A program made the translations under genes and the position numbers. DNA of 37,588 nt. Source: Acidimicrobiaceae bacterium. Its GTDB lineage: Bacteria; Actinomycetota; Acidimicrobiia; Acidimicrobiales; Aldehydirespiratoraceae. The notes under the pieces are model-generated. The model was given only the letters and a program-made list of their open reading frames with translations, had not been told where the DNA came from and made no database searches. Of this stretch, positions 1 to 9,133 are shown in pieces (the stretch's first letter is position 1; each line of letters starts with the position of its first letter). The stretch spans positions 1 to 37,588 of the forward strand of contig JABIQM010000186.1 in assembly GCA_018699415.1 (NCBI GenBank), given 5' to 3'.

Positions 1-626
1 AACGTGTTGAGCGTGATGGTGATGCCCAGCAGGTCGGCGGCTTCGGCGATGTTCTTCTCGGTAGTCGTACCGGCGTTGGTGCATACCACGGCGCCGTCGA
101 TGTCGGCCACGCCGCTGCTTGGCGAGAAGCCGTCGCCTACGCGGGCCATGAGCTGCTGACCGTCGAAGTACGTGGTCGGACCGAAGTCCATGCCGACGTC
201 GGAGTCACGGCTCTGTGTGAATGTCGTGTTGCGATGGAGCAGATCAACCTGCCCGGTCTGCACGGCGGTAAAGCGCTCGGCTGCGGTCAGCCCGATGATG
301 TCGATGGCTTCAGCGTCGCCCAGAATGGCGACGGCGGTGGCTCGACAGAAGTCGGAGTCGAAGCCTTGGTAGATGCCATCGGAATCTTGCACCGCGAAGC
401 CGATCGAAACTGTGGAGACGCCACAGTTCAACGAGCCACGGTCCTGGATTGCGTCGAGTAGGTCGGCCTCGCCCTGCGTCGCTTCGACAGTGTCCTCTGC
501 GTCGTCGGCAGCGGCAGAGTCATCAGCGGCGCTGTCGCTGCTGCTGTCGTCGTCGCCACACGCGGTCGCTACGAGCGTAAATCCGAGCAGGACTGCGAGT
601 AGCTTGAATAGGAAATGCTTTCCCAT
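1..626 (-). CDS. Amino-acid ABC transporter substrate-binding lipoprotein (3' end outside the window)
   Basis: Periplasmic-type binding protein that captures an amino acid for an ABC importer. The ATG at 626 follows a strong GGAGGAG site. The first 208 residues are visible and the rest lies beyond position 1. It begins with a lipoprotein signal peptide (hydrophobic stretch, then VATACG, Cys at about 23) and an acidic Asp/Ser/Ala linker. The mature domain has RGSLNCGVS, GFDSDFCRA, RFTAVQTGQVDLL and RNTTFTQSRD, which match the AapJ/BztA general L-amino-acid binding family (family 3 solute-binding proteins). In the same orientation, downstream of glutamate dehydrogenase with a 127-bp gap; that pairing suggests glutamate or related amino acids, but this is inference. 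Permease and ATPase genes would be expected beyond the left edge. Confidence 0.93.
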   Translation of the reverse strand, partial: MGKHFLFKLLAVLLGFTLVATACGDDDSSSDSAADDSAAADDAEDTVEATQGEADLLDAIQDRGSLNCGVSTVSIGFAVQDSDGIYQGFDSDFCRATAVAILGDAEAIDIIGLTAAERFTAVQTGQVDLLHRNTTFTQSRDSDVGMDFGPTTYFDGQQLMARVGDGFSPSSGVADIDGAVVCTNAGTTTEKNIAEAADLLGITITLNT

Positions 627-753
627 AGGGGTTCTCCTCCGGTAGAGCTCATGGCGCGCTCGTCAAATTGGGCGCACCTGAGCGGGAGCGTCACACTACA
701 CACGAAAGAGGCGGTCCCCAAGGTAGTGGAGCAAAAGCCGGAGTACGACTCGG

Positions 754-2022
754 TCAAGGAAAGATGCCGCGCAATGAGTAGACCGTCTGTAGCAACTCTG
801 ACGCCTCGATATACGCGGCTGCTCTGCGGCTGCAACCTCGCGCCGAACGCTGAGCGCTGACACGATCGCAGGCTTCCCAGATCTGATCGCGTAGCCGGGT
901 GTCGACATCGTGAGCGGTCCAGCGGTTGCTGGTCTTGTTCTGGACCCACTCATAGTACGAGACGACCACACCCCCGGCGTTGGCAAGAATGTCGGGAATC
1001 ACGTGTACGCCACCATGATCGAGCACTGCTGCGGCATCGGCGGTGATCGGACCGTTCGCGGCTTCGACAATTATTGGGGCACGGATGCTCTCGACATTCT
1101 CGGCGGTGATCTGGGCGTGAAGAGCCGCAGGGATCAATACATCGACGTCGAGGGCGAACAGTTCGTCGTTGGTGATCGGCTCGGCATTTGGGTAATCGGC
1201 CACTCCCCCGCTCTGAGCAACCCAGTTCAAAAGTTTCTCGACATCCAGGCCAGTATCGGCATACACGATGCCGGAGACATCCGCGATGGCCTTCACCGTC
1301 ATCCCCAGTTCAACCAGTGCGCGAGCTGCATGGGAACCCACATTCCCGAAGCCTTGGATGGCAACGGATTCCCCATCGAGGACGCGATCGAACTCACCGT
1401 AAAGATGACGAAGCGCGTACGCCGCGCCGCGACCGGTGGCTTCCTCTCGTCCGAGACTCCCACCGAGTTCGACCGGCTTGCCGGTAACGATGCGTCGGGT
1501 GTTCTGGCGTTCCCCAGGCCCGCGGCTGTTCAGATAGGTGTCCATCATCCAGCCCATGGTCTGAGCGTTGGTGCCCATATCGGGAGCCGCAATGTCGTAC
1601 TCGGGCCCGATGTTCTCCCCCAGCGAATGTGTGAACCGGCGCACGACTCGCTCAAGTTCTGGTTCCGAAAACGAGCGAGGGTCGATTGAGACGCCACCCT
1701 TAGCACCACCGAACGGCAGCCGCATGAGCGCGCACTTGAAGGTCATCCATGTGGCGAGGGCTCTGACTTCATCAATGTCGACGGACGGATGAAACCGCAG
1801 ACCACCCTTGTACGGGCCAAGCACATTGTTGTGCTGAATGCGGTAGCCCTGCAGCATGTCGTAGCTGCCGTCGTCGCGCTGCACAGGAAAGTTGACGATC
1901 AACTCGTTCATCGGCTGGGACAGGATCCTGCGGATCTTTTCGTCCATTCCAACCGCTAAGGCTGCGGCCTCCACGTTTGCTGCGGCGTCGCGGTAGAGGG
2001 CGGCGCTGGTGTTACTTGCCAT
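754..2022 (-). CDS. gdhA: Glutamate dehydrogenase
   Basis: Oxidative deamination of glutamate to 2-oxoglutarate and ammonium, or the reverse, with NAD(P). The protein has 422 residues, normal for hexameric GDH. Visible landmarks are the substrate-binding PYKGGLRF (about 71-78), PFGGAKGGV with the catalytic lysine (about 104-111), the APDMGT segment, the Rossmann dinucleotide motif IQGFGNVGSHAA, and the usual C-terminal end RGIFP. The ATG at 2022 shares its A with the TGA stop of the upstream ARC gene (TGATG), so translation is probably coupled. A GTG one codon further upstream (2025) is also possible. Cofactor preference cannot be read with certainty. The neighbouring amino-acid-binding lipoprotein gene fits a role in amino-acid catabolism. 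Confidence 0.97.
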   Translation of the reverse strand: MASNTSAALYRDAAANVEAAALAVGMDEKIRRILSQPMNELIVNFPVQRDDGSYDMLQGYRIQHNNVLGPYKGGLRFHPSVDIDEVRALATWMTFKCALMRLPFGGAKGGVSIDPRSFSEPELERVVRRFTHSLGENIGPEYDIAAPDMGTNAQTMGWMMDTYLNSRGPGERQNTRRIVTGKPVELGGSLGREEATGRGAAYALRHLYGEFDRVLDGESVAIQGFGNVGSHAARALVELGMTVKAIADVSGIVYADTGLDVEKLLNWVAQSGGVADYPNAEPITNDELFALDVDVLIPAALHAQITAENVESIRAPIIVEAANGPITADAAAVLDHGGVHVIPDILANAGGVVVSYYEWVQNKTSNRWTAHDVDTRLRDQIWEACDRVSAQRSARGCSRRAAAYIEASELLQTVYSLRGIFP

Positions 2023-3761
2023 CACAGATACTGGCCGGTGGCGATGGAGTCGATGGACTTGCCGCCTTCGGCCGTGTCGTCGTTGCTGATCAGGGTTCGC
2101 ACATAGACAATCCGCTCACCCTTCTTGCCCGAGATCTTCGCCCAGTCGTCAGGATTGGTCGTGTTCGGAAGATCCTCGTGCTCCTTGAACTCCTGGCGAA
2201 TCGATGCCAGCAGGTCGTCGCTGCGGACGCCTCTGGTCCCCTGCGCAATCTCGCGCTTGATCGCCAGTTTCTTGGCCCGGCGGACGACGTTTTCGATCAT
2301 GGCTCCAGAAGAGAAGTCCTTGAAATACATGACCTCTTTGTCGCCATTCTGGTACGTGACCTCAAGAAAGCGGTTGGCGTCGTCATCGCGGTACATCTCA
2401 CGGACGGTCTCTTCAATCATGACTTGGACGGCTTTCTCGATATCGCCGCCGCCGATGTCCTCAATCATCTCGGGATCGATCGGCACGTCTGAGGTCAGAT
2501 AGCGCCCAAAGATCGATGCAGCCGCTTCGATGTCGGGACGTTCGATCTTGATCTTCACATCCAGGCGGCCCGGACGCAGGATGGCGGGGTCGATCAGGTC
2601 TTCACGGTTGGAAGCTCCGATCACGATCACATTGCGAAGTGTCTCGACGCCGTCGATCTCAGCCAATAGTTGGGGAACGATCGTGGACTCGATATCCGAG
2701 GAGATGCCACTACCGCGCGTACGAAAGAGCGACTCCATCTCATCGAAGAAGACGATGACTGGCCAGCCCTCTTCGCTCTTCTCGCGAGCTCGCTGGAAGA
2801 TCAAGCGGATCTGCCGCTCCGTCTCGCCCACATACTTGTTGAGAAGCTCCGGCCCCTTGATGTTGAGAAAGAAGCTCCGAGCTTCATGGTCGCCGGAGAC
2901 CTCCGCCACTTTCTTGGCGAGGCTATTTGCCACGGCCTTGGCGATCAGAGTCTTGCCACAACCGGGCGGACCATATAGAAGGATCCCTTTAGGTGCTGGC
3001 AGGTCGTAGTCGGCGAAAAGTGACTGGTGGACGAATGGCAGCTCGACCGCATCAGTGATCTGTTCGATTTGTGAGTCAAGGCCGCCGACATCGTTATAGC
3101 TGACGTCAGGAACTTCTTCGAGAACGAGATCTTCGACCTCCGGGCGCGGGAGACGCTCGAGGACGATGCCGGCTCGAGGATCGATAAGGACGGTGTCACC
3201 GCTGCGAAGACGTTGACCCTCCACCGCTTCGCCGAGCTCGACCACCCGTTCTTCTTCAGCGCGGCCGACGATCATGGCGCGTTCGCCGTCGGCCATAACC
3301 TCTTTCAACGTAGCGATTTCACCGGTGCGATCGGGATTGCGGGCGAGTACGACATTGAATGATTCGTTGAGCACGACTTCCTGACCCCGCTCAAGCGTTC
3401 CGGCCAGGTCATGTTGGACAGCAACACGCATCTTGCGGCCACCAGCGTGGACGTCAACGGTGCCGTCGTCATTGGTTCCGAGAACGGTGCCATAGCCGGA
3501 AGGGGGTTGCGTGAGCTTGTCAACCTCGTCGCGCAATGTTGCGATGTGCTCACGAGCCTCGCGGAGTGTGTAGGTGAGCTTCTCGTTCTGCGAGACCGCC
3601 TGGGCGAGCTGTCCCTTCGTCTCGAGCAACCGTTCCTCAAGTGTGCCTACTCGTTTGGGCGTGTCCTGGAGTCGGCGACGCAGGGCGGTGACTTCGTCCT
3701 CAAGCTCGGCCGCGACCATTCGAAGGCGGTTGATCTCATCGGTTTCGCTCTTGTCATCCAT
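2022..3761 (-). CDS. arc: Proteasome-associated AAA ATPase ARC/Mpa
   Basis: Hexameric AAA+ unfoldase that recognises pupylated proteins and feeds them to the 20S proteasome. The start was placed at the ATG at 3761 because GGAG lies 6 nt upstream; a longer reading to 3872 adds a non-conserved tail. 579 residues. Order of domains: N-terminal coiled coil (about 5-85, the Pup-binding element in this family), two OB-fold segments (about 90-205), then the AAA module with Walker A GPPGCGKT (264-271) and Walker B VIVFFDE (335-341). It ends in GQYL, the C-terminal docking motif with penultimate Tyr that opens the proteasome gate in Mpa. That end implies a working 20S partner elsewhere. Unusually, the gene downstream is gdhA rather than dop/pup/prcBA. 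Confidence 0.97.
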   Translation of the reverse strand: MDDKSETDEINRLRMVAAELEDEVTALRRRLQDTPKRVGTLEERLLETKGQLAQAVSQNEKLTYTLREAREHIATLRDEVDKLTQPPSGYGTVLGTNDDGTVDVHAGGRKMRVAVQHDLAGTLERGQEVVLNESFNVVLARNPDRTGEIATLKEVMADGERAMIVGRAEEERVVELGEAVEGQRLRSGDTVLIDPRAGIVLERLPRPEVEDLVLEEVPDVSYNDVGGLDSQIEQITDAVELPFVHQSLFADYDLPAPKGILLYGPPGCGKTLIAKAVANSLAKKVAEVSGDHEARSFFLNIKGPELLNKYVGETERQIRLIFQRAREKSEEGWPVIVFFDEMESLFRTRGSGISSDIESTIVPQLLAEIDGVETLRNVIVIGASNREDLIDPAILRPGRLDVKIKIERPDIEAAASIFGRYLTSDVPIDPEMIEDIGGGDIEKAVQVMIEETVREMYRDDDANRFLEVTYQNGDKEVMYFKDFSSGAMIENVVRRAKKLAIKREIAQGTRGVRSDDLLASIRQEFKEHEDLPNTTNPDDWAKISGKKGERIVYVRTLISNDDTAEGGKSIDSIATGQYL

Positions 3762-3865
3762 GAAGAACTCCGAATCTCGCTTGCCGCGACACCCTAGACC
3801 GGCCTGGTCTGCTCCAGCCGGACAGATGTGGCGATTTGCAGGCCGTTTCACACCCGGTAGCCGCT

Positions 3866-3877
3866 GACACATGTGTC
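3866..3877. promoter_or_regulatory. 12-bp perfect palindrome, candidate operator
   Basis: GACACATGTGTC is fully self-complementary. It lies in the 191-bp space between the divergent arc and ferredoxin genes, just upstream of a TACACT sequence at 3893-3898 that could be a -10 element for the ferredoxin. A dimeric regulator could bind here and affect either direction. Nothing identifies the regulator, and a 12-bp palindrome can occur by chance. Confidence 0.3.
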
Positions 3878-3952
3878 CCTCATCCGGGATACTACACTGC
3901 CGATCGAATTGAGGAGCCCACCCGCGGGTATCGGAGCAAGCAAGGATATGAC

Positions 3953-4186
3953 ATGAAGGTTTGGATTGATCAGGATCTCTGCACCGGCGACGGTCTCTGT
4001 GAAGAGATTGCTCCCGACGTTTTCACCTTGCTCGACGATGGCTTGGCCTATGTGAGAGAAGGCGCAACGGTTTTCTCAGAGCCGGGCGGCCCCAGCGGTG
4101 TCGCCCTAGTCCCAGCCGGCCAAGAAGAGGCGACCATCGAGTCTGCCGAAGAGTGCCCGGGCGAGTGCATCTTCATGGAAGCCTGA
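3953..4186 (+). CDS. Small ferredoxin (3Fe-4S or 4Fe-4S type)
   Basis: Low-potential electron carrier of the short actinobacterial type that often serves cytochromes P450 or other oxidoreductases. The ATG at 3953 follows AAGGA with 6-nt spacing; an upstream in-frame extension to 3836 has no conserved sequence. 77 residues. Cluster ligands are Cys10 and Cys16 (LCTGDGLC) and the C-terminal CPGEC. The C-x5-C spacing lacks the middle Cys of a standard CxxCxxC motif, which favours a 3Fe-4S cluster. The middle holds an Ala/Gly/Pro-rich insertion (about 38-58). No redox partner is adjacent, so the client is unknown. Confidence 0.88.
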   Translation: MKVWIDQDLCTGDGLCEEIAPDVFTLLDDGLAYVREGATVFSEPGGPSGVALVPAGQEEATIESAEECPGECIFMEA

Positions 4187-4263
4187 CACTCGTCAGAGGA
4201 ATCAAATGTGGCGGGAGGTCGAGCATGGCTGCCGTCGCCGTGTCTGCTTTTCGTTGATGGGAA

Positions 4264-5280
4264 CTAGCCCGGCTTCGTGCCGACGGTGCGGGTCAACGTC
4301 CCCGGAATAAAGTCGATGTTTTGTACGTCCACGAATCCTGCAGTCGCAAAATAGTTTCGGCATTCTGAGCTCGTGTGGGCTCGGCCGCCGCTGCCATATA
4401 AAACCTCGGCCATGCCCCACATAGCGGCATCGACAGGCCCGACCCCGTCGGGGTGCAGCGTTTCGCCGATGAGATGCATCTCCCCTCCCGGCTCGAGCGC
4501 GTCGAAAGTCTTCTGCACCACGAGCTGGATTCGCTCGGCGTCGTAGATAGGAAGGTTCGACGCCATGATCGCTACGTCGCACCCGCGAGGAAGCGGGTCC
4601 TCGATGAAGTCGCCGCCAACAGTGTCCACACGGTCGGCGACGCCATTTTCTTCGAGATACTCCTGGGTGACGACGGTGACGGGCGCAAGGTCGAGCACCG
4701 TGGCTCGCAGGCCATCGAAGGATCGGACAGCGTTGATCGAGTAGGCGCCGGAACCGCCACCGAGATCGAGCAAGTGACGACGACCGGTGAGATCAACGTG
4801 ACGACAAAAGCGCCTGCCAGCCCCCATTCCGATGCTGTAGGTGGCGGCGTGGTAACGGCGAGCGCTTTCGACGGTGATTGTCGAATACATCCCAAGCGTG
4901 GCTGGCATCTCACGACTCTGCAACGCCTCGGTGATGTTGAACCAGTCTGGCGTTTCGCGTCTGGTGAAGGTCATCCACGCGCCGGCGTAGCGATCGCCTG
5001 TGCTGACCAGATACTTCTCGCAGTCGGCAGCGTTTTGGAGGCCGGTGCCTTCGGCGCGTTCGAGAAGACCGAGAGCAAGGCACACCACGGTCAGACGTTC
5101 CGTATTCAACTCGCTGATGTTCATGGCCCGGGCAAGCGCCGAGACGTCGGACGCTCCTGCTGAGACGTGGGTGAAGAGGTCTAGGTCGATGGCGGCGTAA
5201 AAAACGGCCGTCTCGGTGTAGCCGCGAGCGAGATGCTGGAGGCGAGTGGTATCGACGCGGGGGCTGGCTTGACCATTCAT
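4264..5280 (-). CDS. SAM-dependent O-methyltransferase-like protein
   Basis: Class I methyltransferase of the plant/polyketide O-methyltransferase type (Methyltransf_2 fold). 338 residues. The N-terminal third is a helical winged-helix/dimerisation region (ARGYTETAVFYAAIDLDLF, SALARAMNIS). The catalytic domain starts near 160 with SAM motif I LLDLGGGSGAYS, an acidic LDL loop, and a later LEPGGEMHLIGE strand. Relatives methylate hydroxyl groups of small aromatic or secondary metabolites; the substrate here cannot be told. It is convergent with the ferredoxin gene and divergent from the PNPOx-like gene. No biosynthetic gene cluster surrounds it. Confidence 0.85.
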   Translation of the reverse strand: MNGQASPRVDTTRLQHLARGYTETAVFYAAIDLDLFTHVSAGASDVSALARAMNISELNTERLTVVCLALGLLERAEGTGLQNAADCEKYLVSTGDRYAGAWMTFTRRETPDWFNITEALQSREMPATLGMYSTITVESARRYHAATYSIGMGAGRRFCRHVDLTGRRHLLDLGGGSGAYSINAVRSFDGLRATVLDLAPVTVVTQEYLEENGVADRVDTVGGDFIEDPLPRGCDVAIMASNLPIYDAERIQLVVQKTFDALEPGGEMHLIGETLHPDGVGPVDAAMWGMAEVLYGSGGRAHTSSECRNYFATAGFVDVQNIDFIPGTLTRTVGTKPG

Positions 5281-5539
5281 CGTCGAAGTCTTTCATCCGC
5301 ATCGTTCACCGCGCTACCCGATCGAGAATGACCTTCGACCTTGGGGACGCTGCGGGAACGGGACTCTTCGGAGAAGGGTTTCGCCCCACGCGTTCTCGCC
5401 AGGGCGCCTTAGCCGTCCAAATAGACGTTGAGGATCGGGTCTTCTAACTGACCATGTTTGATCGTGTCTCAAGACTCGATTCGGTGCGTGACGTTGACCG
5501 GATATACCAGCTTGCTTGGCTGGAACTAGGGTCGAGCCG

Positions 5540-5956
5540 ATGCACCTCAGAGATATGCAAGAATCCACCCACGAGTTTCTCCGCAAGACACGTCTCGGTA
5601 CCCTCGTTCACGCCGGTGAACCGTGGCCCAACGCAGTTCCCGTCTGGTATGAGTGGACCGGCTCTGAGATCGTGATGTTCAGCCGCGGCGATCGCCCGAA
5701 GAATACGTACCTTGCTGGCGACCCGAGAGCATCATTTCTAGTGGCCGCGGAGACTGCTGAGCCCGTCTATTGGGTTGTCATCGAGGGCACGGCGACTATC
5801 GATGGTGATGCCGCCGGGCTGGTAGAACGCCTGTGCGACAAATACTGCGACCTTGATACTGAAAGTGGACGAGAGCTGAAGGCCGACATCATGGCCGCTC
5901 GTCACGAGGCTGTCAGGATTCGAATTAGCGCAGACCGAGTACGTCAGTTTGGATGA
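5540..5956 (+). CDS. Pyridoxamine 5'-phosphate oxidase-like flavin/F420-binding protein
   Basis: 138-residue split-barrel protein of the PNPOx-like superfamily. Members bind FMN or F420 and often act as reductases; in actinobacteria many are F420-dependent. The ATG at 5540 is preferred over an in-frame TTG at 5516, with AGGG about 8 nt upstream. Typical features are FLRKTRLGTLVH near the N-terminus, PNAVPVWYEW, and the VIEGTATIDG strand. The gene overlaps the following methyltransferase by 4 bp (ATGA), so the two are probably co-translated. FO synthase encoded at 23-25 kb shows that the organism makes F420, which is compatible with an F420 cofactor but does not prove it. Confidence 0.82.
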   Translation: MHLRDMQESTHEFLRKTRLGTLVHAGEPWPNAVPVWYEWTGSEIVMFSRGDRPKNTYLAGDPRASFLVAAETAEPVYWVVIEGTATIDGDAAGLVERLCDKYCDLDTESGRELKADIMAARHEAVRIRISADRVRQFG

Positions 5957-6633
5957 TGAGCGCGCCCGCACCCAAGGACGGACTTAGCCACATCGACCCA
6001 CACATCGCGGAGGCTCTTGAGCTCGGAGGCGATGCTCAGCGAATTCGAGCGTTCTACGAAGACTGGGCCGAGAACTACGACCTTGATGTTGGAGCGCTTG
6101 GAGACGACTATCAGGCGACAGCGACCATGGTCTCCTTCTTCACTAATCTGGATCTCTACGGGTTGGGAGTGGGAGGCACAGACATCACCATCCTCGATGC
6201 CGGCTGCGGAACTGGGCTGGTCGGGGTGGCACTGGCCTCAGCCGGCTACACGGTCATCGATGGCATCGACCTCTCCCCCGGCATGGTCGAGCAGGCAAAG
6301 CGTCGGGGTGTTTATCGTGACCTCGTTGGAGGCTTTGATCTCGGGGACCCACCTGAGGAGCGGTGGCGTCGGGCAGCCGATGTTGTCTTTGTCTGTGGTG
6401 TTTTCACGATTGGGCACGCCCCTCCCGAGCTTGTCGAGTCGTGTGCCGAGTTGGTTCGGCCGGGCGGCCTTCTCGTGATTACGACCCGGAAGGCATACTT
6501 CGACGGATTCGGCTACCAGGCTCACATAGATGAACTCAGCCGCCAGGGACAACTCGAATGCGTCGCGGAGCTGAAGGACGCGCCCTATACCAGTGACTCC
6601 CTCGGACACGTCTTTGCTTACCAGATCAACTAG
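5953..6633 (+). CDS. Class I SAM-dependent methyltransferase (METTL27/WBSCR27-like)
   Basis: 226 residues. The N-terminal YEDWAENYDLDV pattern followed by SAM motif I ILDAGCGTGLVG (about 76-87) and the post-I acidic loop IDGIDLSPGM match the small-molecule methyltransferase group that includes METTL27. The C-terminal part has LVRPGGLLVITTR, the usual strand after motif III. No substrate can be assigned. It overlaps the PNPOx-like gene by ATGA at 5953-5956, with a second ATG at 5956. It converges with the protease gene at 6646, leaving only 12 bp between stops. Confidence 0.87.
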   Translation: MMSAPAPKDGLSHIDPHIAEALELGGDAQRIRAFYEDWAENYDLDVGALGDDYQATATMVSFFTNLDLYGLGVGGTDITILDAGCGTGLVGVALASAGYTVIDGIDLSPGMVEQAKRRGVYRDLVGGFDLGDPPEERWRRAADVVFVCGVFTIGHAPPELVESCAELVRPGGLLVITTRKAYFDGFGYQAHIDELSRQGQLECVAELKDAPYTSDSLGHVFAYQIN

Positions 6634-6645
6634 AGGCTGAACCGC

Positions 6646-7380
6646 CTAGCAATCGGGAATCGTCAAGGTCGAGTCGAACCCCTCGGCGATGAGATCAACC
6701 AACTCGCTGGCCCGTATGGCGTATGCGACTCCTGCTCCTCGGGTGGTTGTTGCATAGGCGATCCCAACAACTACACCTTCACCATCGACTAGCGCGGCAC
6801 CGCTGTCGCCCTGCTCAACCCGGGCAGCGAGTAGCCACGAACGGCGCTCGATCCGCTCGTCGGAACCGACAGCCTCTATCCGAACCGTGACCGGACGATC
6901 GATTCGGAATGGTGTCGGGTCGGCCTCTGGACCTGCTTCCCAACCAAAGAGTGCGCCGATGGTGTTGTCATCAGCCGTGCCCAGCGGAAGTGGCGAAAGT
7001 GTGGCGCCCTCGACACGGAGCAGCGCAAGATCACGGTCAGCATCGAAGGCAACTGGCGTGGTAAGGACGCGCTCCCCGCTAGGGAGTTCCAACTCCGGTG
7101 CGTCGATGCCAACAACAACGTGCGCGTTCGTGGCAACAAGGGTGTCGGTCACAGCGAAGCCGCTTCCCTCCGATGCCCGCCCACAGGCGATCCCTACAAC
7201 CCGGAAAGTGGATGCCGCAACTTGGTCGCGCAGGATGGGGTTGAGTCCATCATGGGCCGGAATTTCGCCTGGGTTGGGTGGCGAGTCGAGTGGTAGTCGG
7301 CCTGTTTCATGTCCGACTGGACTCCCGCACGCGCCGATCAACAGTGACACCAGCAGCGCCAGCGTCACTCCCCTACTCAT
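6646..7380 (-). CDS. MarP/HtrA-like trypsin-fold serine protease, lipoprotein
   Basis: Secreted serine protease of 244 residues. The signal peptide ends in a lipobox (LIGAC, Cys18), so the protein is probably anchored on the outer face of the membrane. The catalytic triad is visible: His87 in TNAHVV, Asp117 in DRDLALLRV, and Ser193 in QGDSGAAL. The pattern of GSGFAVTD, TNAHVVVG and GVAYAI resembles the periplasmic protease domain of mycobacterial MarP (acid resistance), but the four N-terminal membrane helices of MarP are missing and replaced by the lipid anchor. Its start overlaps the end of trmI by 4 bp, so it is the last gene of the tRNA-modification operon. A physiological link to that operon is not evident. 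Confidence 0.88.
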   Translation of the reverse strand: MSRGVTLALLVSLLIGACGSPVGHETGRLPLDSPPNPGEIPAHDGLNPILRDQVAASTFRVVGIACGRASEGSGFAVTDTLVATNAHVVVGIDAPELELPSGERVLTTPVAFDADRDLALLRVEGATLSPLPLGTADDNTIGALFGWEAGPEADPTPFRIDRPVTVRIEAVGSDERIERRSWLLAARVEQGDSGAALVDGEGVVVGIAYATTTRGAGVAYAIRASELVDLIAEGFDSTLTIPDC

Positions 7381-8174
7381 TCAGCCAGCAATCGAGCGTG
7401 CGTCAAAAATCCGGTATGGGCTACCATTCGGTGATCTGGGCGCACTGCCGTACCCTGCACATGCCAGCCGCGCTGTAAGACTTCCACCGTTTCAGCCATC
7501 CCGAACGGTGACCCCTCCATCGCTTCGTGGAGTTGCGAGACCTGAATGATGCTTGGCGAGTACGCCACGAAGATGCCGCCGCGCCGAAGTGCCTTCTCCG
7601 CATGGGGCACGACCTGCCAGGGTTCGGGGAGATCGAGAACAATACGGTCGAGGTCGGTTTCGTCTATGCCCTCGTAGACGTCGCGCACCTGCGTCTGGTA
7701 TTGCTCCAGGGCTGCCTGGCCGAGGAATCGCCCAACATTGTCCCGCGCTCCTTGCTCGAAGTCGTCGCGGATCTCGTAGCCCGTGATCTCCGCGCCGGCC
7801 CGAAGAAGTCCGGTTGACAGAGCCCCTGAGCCCAATCCTGATTCTAAAACTCGTGCGCCGGGAAAAATATCGGCGATGATAAGTATTGGCCCAACGTCCT
7901 TTGGGTACACGACCTGAGCGCCGCGCGGCATCTTCAAAATGAAGTCTGTGATCGTCGGACGTACCGCGATGAAGACCATCCCCCTCGACGACCGATAGGT
8001 CTCGCCCTCTGGATTACCGATCATTTCGTCGTGGGGAAGCACGCCTGAATGTGAGTGGAACTCTCCCCCATCGACCAGGTCGATCAGGTATCTCCGCTTC
8101 TTGCGGTCGGTGAGCATCACGGGCTCTCCGGCTCGTAAGTCGCCGCTGCGATTCATGCCGCTGAGATCGGTCAT
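7377..8174 (-). CDS. trmI: tRNA (adenine-58-N1)-methyltransferase TrmI
   Basis: Methylates N1 of A58 in the T-loop of tRNAs using SAM; the bacterial/archaeal enzyme is a homotetramer. 265 residues, close to Mycobacterium and Thermus TrmI. The N-terminal beta domain (about 1-85) is followed by SAM motif I LESGLGSGALS (about 110-120), acidic loop YEIRDDF, and the LDLPEPW motif (180-186), whose Asp is the catalytic-loop residue in this family. It overlaps ttuA by 4 bp upstream and the protease gene by 4 bp downstream. In mycobacteria and relatives trmI usually lies next to arc; here arc is about 3 kb away, with unrelated genes between. Confidence 0.97.
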   Translation of the reverse strand: MTDLSGMNRSGDLRAGEPVMLTDRKKRRYLIDLVDGGEFHSHSGVLPHDEMIGNPEGETYRSSRGMVFIAVRPTITDFILKMPRGAQVVYPKDVGPILIIADIFPGARVLESGLGSGALSTGLLRAGAEITGYEIRDDFEQGARDNVGRFLGQAALEQYQTQVRDVYEGIDETDLDRIVLDLPEPWQVVPHAEKALRRGGIFVAYSPSIIQVSQLHEAMEGSPFGMAETVEVLQRGWHVQGTAVRPDHRMVAHTGFLTHARLLAE

Positions 8175-9133
8175 GGAGAAACCTTCCGCCGCCGAGTAGC
8201 GCCCATCTCAATGGGTACCGCCTCTGTGGCTCGCATGGTGAGGCTGCAGAAGGCGCAAACCTCGTTGGAGCACGGTGCTCCACAGTTGATGCATGGACTG
8301 ACTGGCGCGACAACGTCAGCACCATCGTCTGGCTGACCCGCAGCGAATCGGTCTGCCGCGTGATCGAGGAAACGGAAATAGAAGTCGTGTTTCGCCCCTG
8401 GCGAGTCGAGTTCGATGTTGTTGAGCGCTGCCTTGTAGCTGAGATGCTTGTTGCCGGCGGCCATCGGGCACTCGTCGACGAGATAGTCGATACCGCGCAG
8501 CAGGCAATAGGCGGCAGTGTCTCGCTCTGTGAGACGCACAAGAGGCTTGACCTTACGAGGGAAGCCATGTTGTGCCGAAAGCACAGGAAGCTGGCGACCG
8601 AGATACTCGGTCTGCCAATGCAAAACATTCCCCATAAGGACGGCGGCTTCGTCGTCGAGATTGTGGCCGGTGACCAGTGCGTCGTAGCCGCCGCGCCGGG
8701 CGGCCTCGTCAAAACGATGCCGTTTTGAGAGGCCACACGCTGAGCAGGGGGACCGCTTGGCGGCCCGTGAGCCGTTGGGCACATCAAATCCGTGGTCGCG
8801 TAAAAGATCCTCGGTAAGCAGCGTGAGGCCACGCTCCTGTGCGAACCGGTGGGCGTACGAGGCAGACGTGTCGCTGTAGTCCCCGATACCGAGACCCAGG
8901 TAGAACCCGTCGGCCTGATAGCCGAGTTCGATGAGAATGTCCCAGATTGCCATTGAGTCTTTCCCGCCGGAGATAGCGACCAGAACCCGGTCGCCTTCGG
9001 CGAGCATTGCAAACTGCTTGATGGTCTTCGCCGTCTGATCGCGGCAGAGCCGTACGAAATGGTCCTTACAGAAATTCGCGTTATGCCGTCGGACATCTAT
9101 CACCGCTGGGCCGCGACACACCTTGCACTTCAT
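8171..9133 (-). CDS. ttuA: TtuA-type tRNA 2-thiouridine (position 54) synthase
   Basis: PP-loop ATPase that adenylates U/T54 of tRNA and transfers sulfur to it. 320 residues. An N-terminal zinc finger (Cys3, Cys6, Cys22, His25) is followed by the PP-loop SGGKDS (55-60). Cys130, Cys133 and Cys222 lie in SPCSACG and DECP; as I recall, these are the same numbers as the three [4Fe-4S] ligands of Thermus thermophilus TtuA. The C-terminus has a second zinc finger, CINC...CAFC (281-296). The two zinc fingers exclude TilS and fit TtuA/Ncs6 better than TtcA. The ATG at 9133 overlaps the stop of the sulfur-carrier gene (ATGA), and the gene end overlaps trmI, so donor, thiolase and methylase are translationally linked. 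Confidence 0.93.
   Translation of the reverse strand: MKCKVCRGPAVIDVRRHNANFCKDHFVRLCRDQTAKTIKQFAMLAEGDRVLVAISGGKDSMAIWDILIELGYQADGFYLGLGIGDYSDTSASYAHRFAQERGLTLLTEDLLRDHGFDVPNGSRAAKRSPCSACGLSKRHRFDEAARRGGYDALVTGHNLDDEAAVLMGNVLHWQTEYLGRQLPVLSAQHGFPRKVKPLVRLTERDTAAYCLLRGIDYLVDECPMAAGNKHLSYKAALNNIELDSPGAKHDFYFRFLDHAADRFAAGQPDDGADVVAPVSPCINCGAPCSNEVCAFCSLTMRATEAVPIEMGATRRRKVSP

Noticed and set aside
910-1689. 259-codon open frame on the plus strand
   Set aside because: Antisense to gdhA; the composition follows the codon pattern of the opposite strand and no domain is recognisable.
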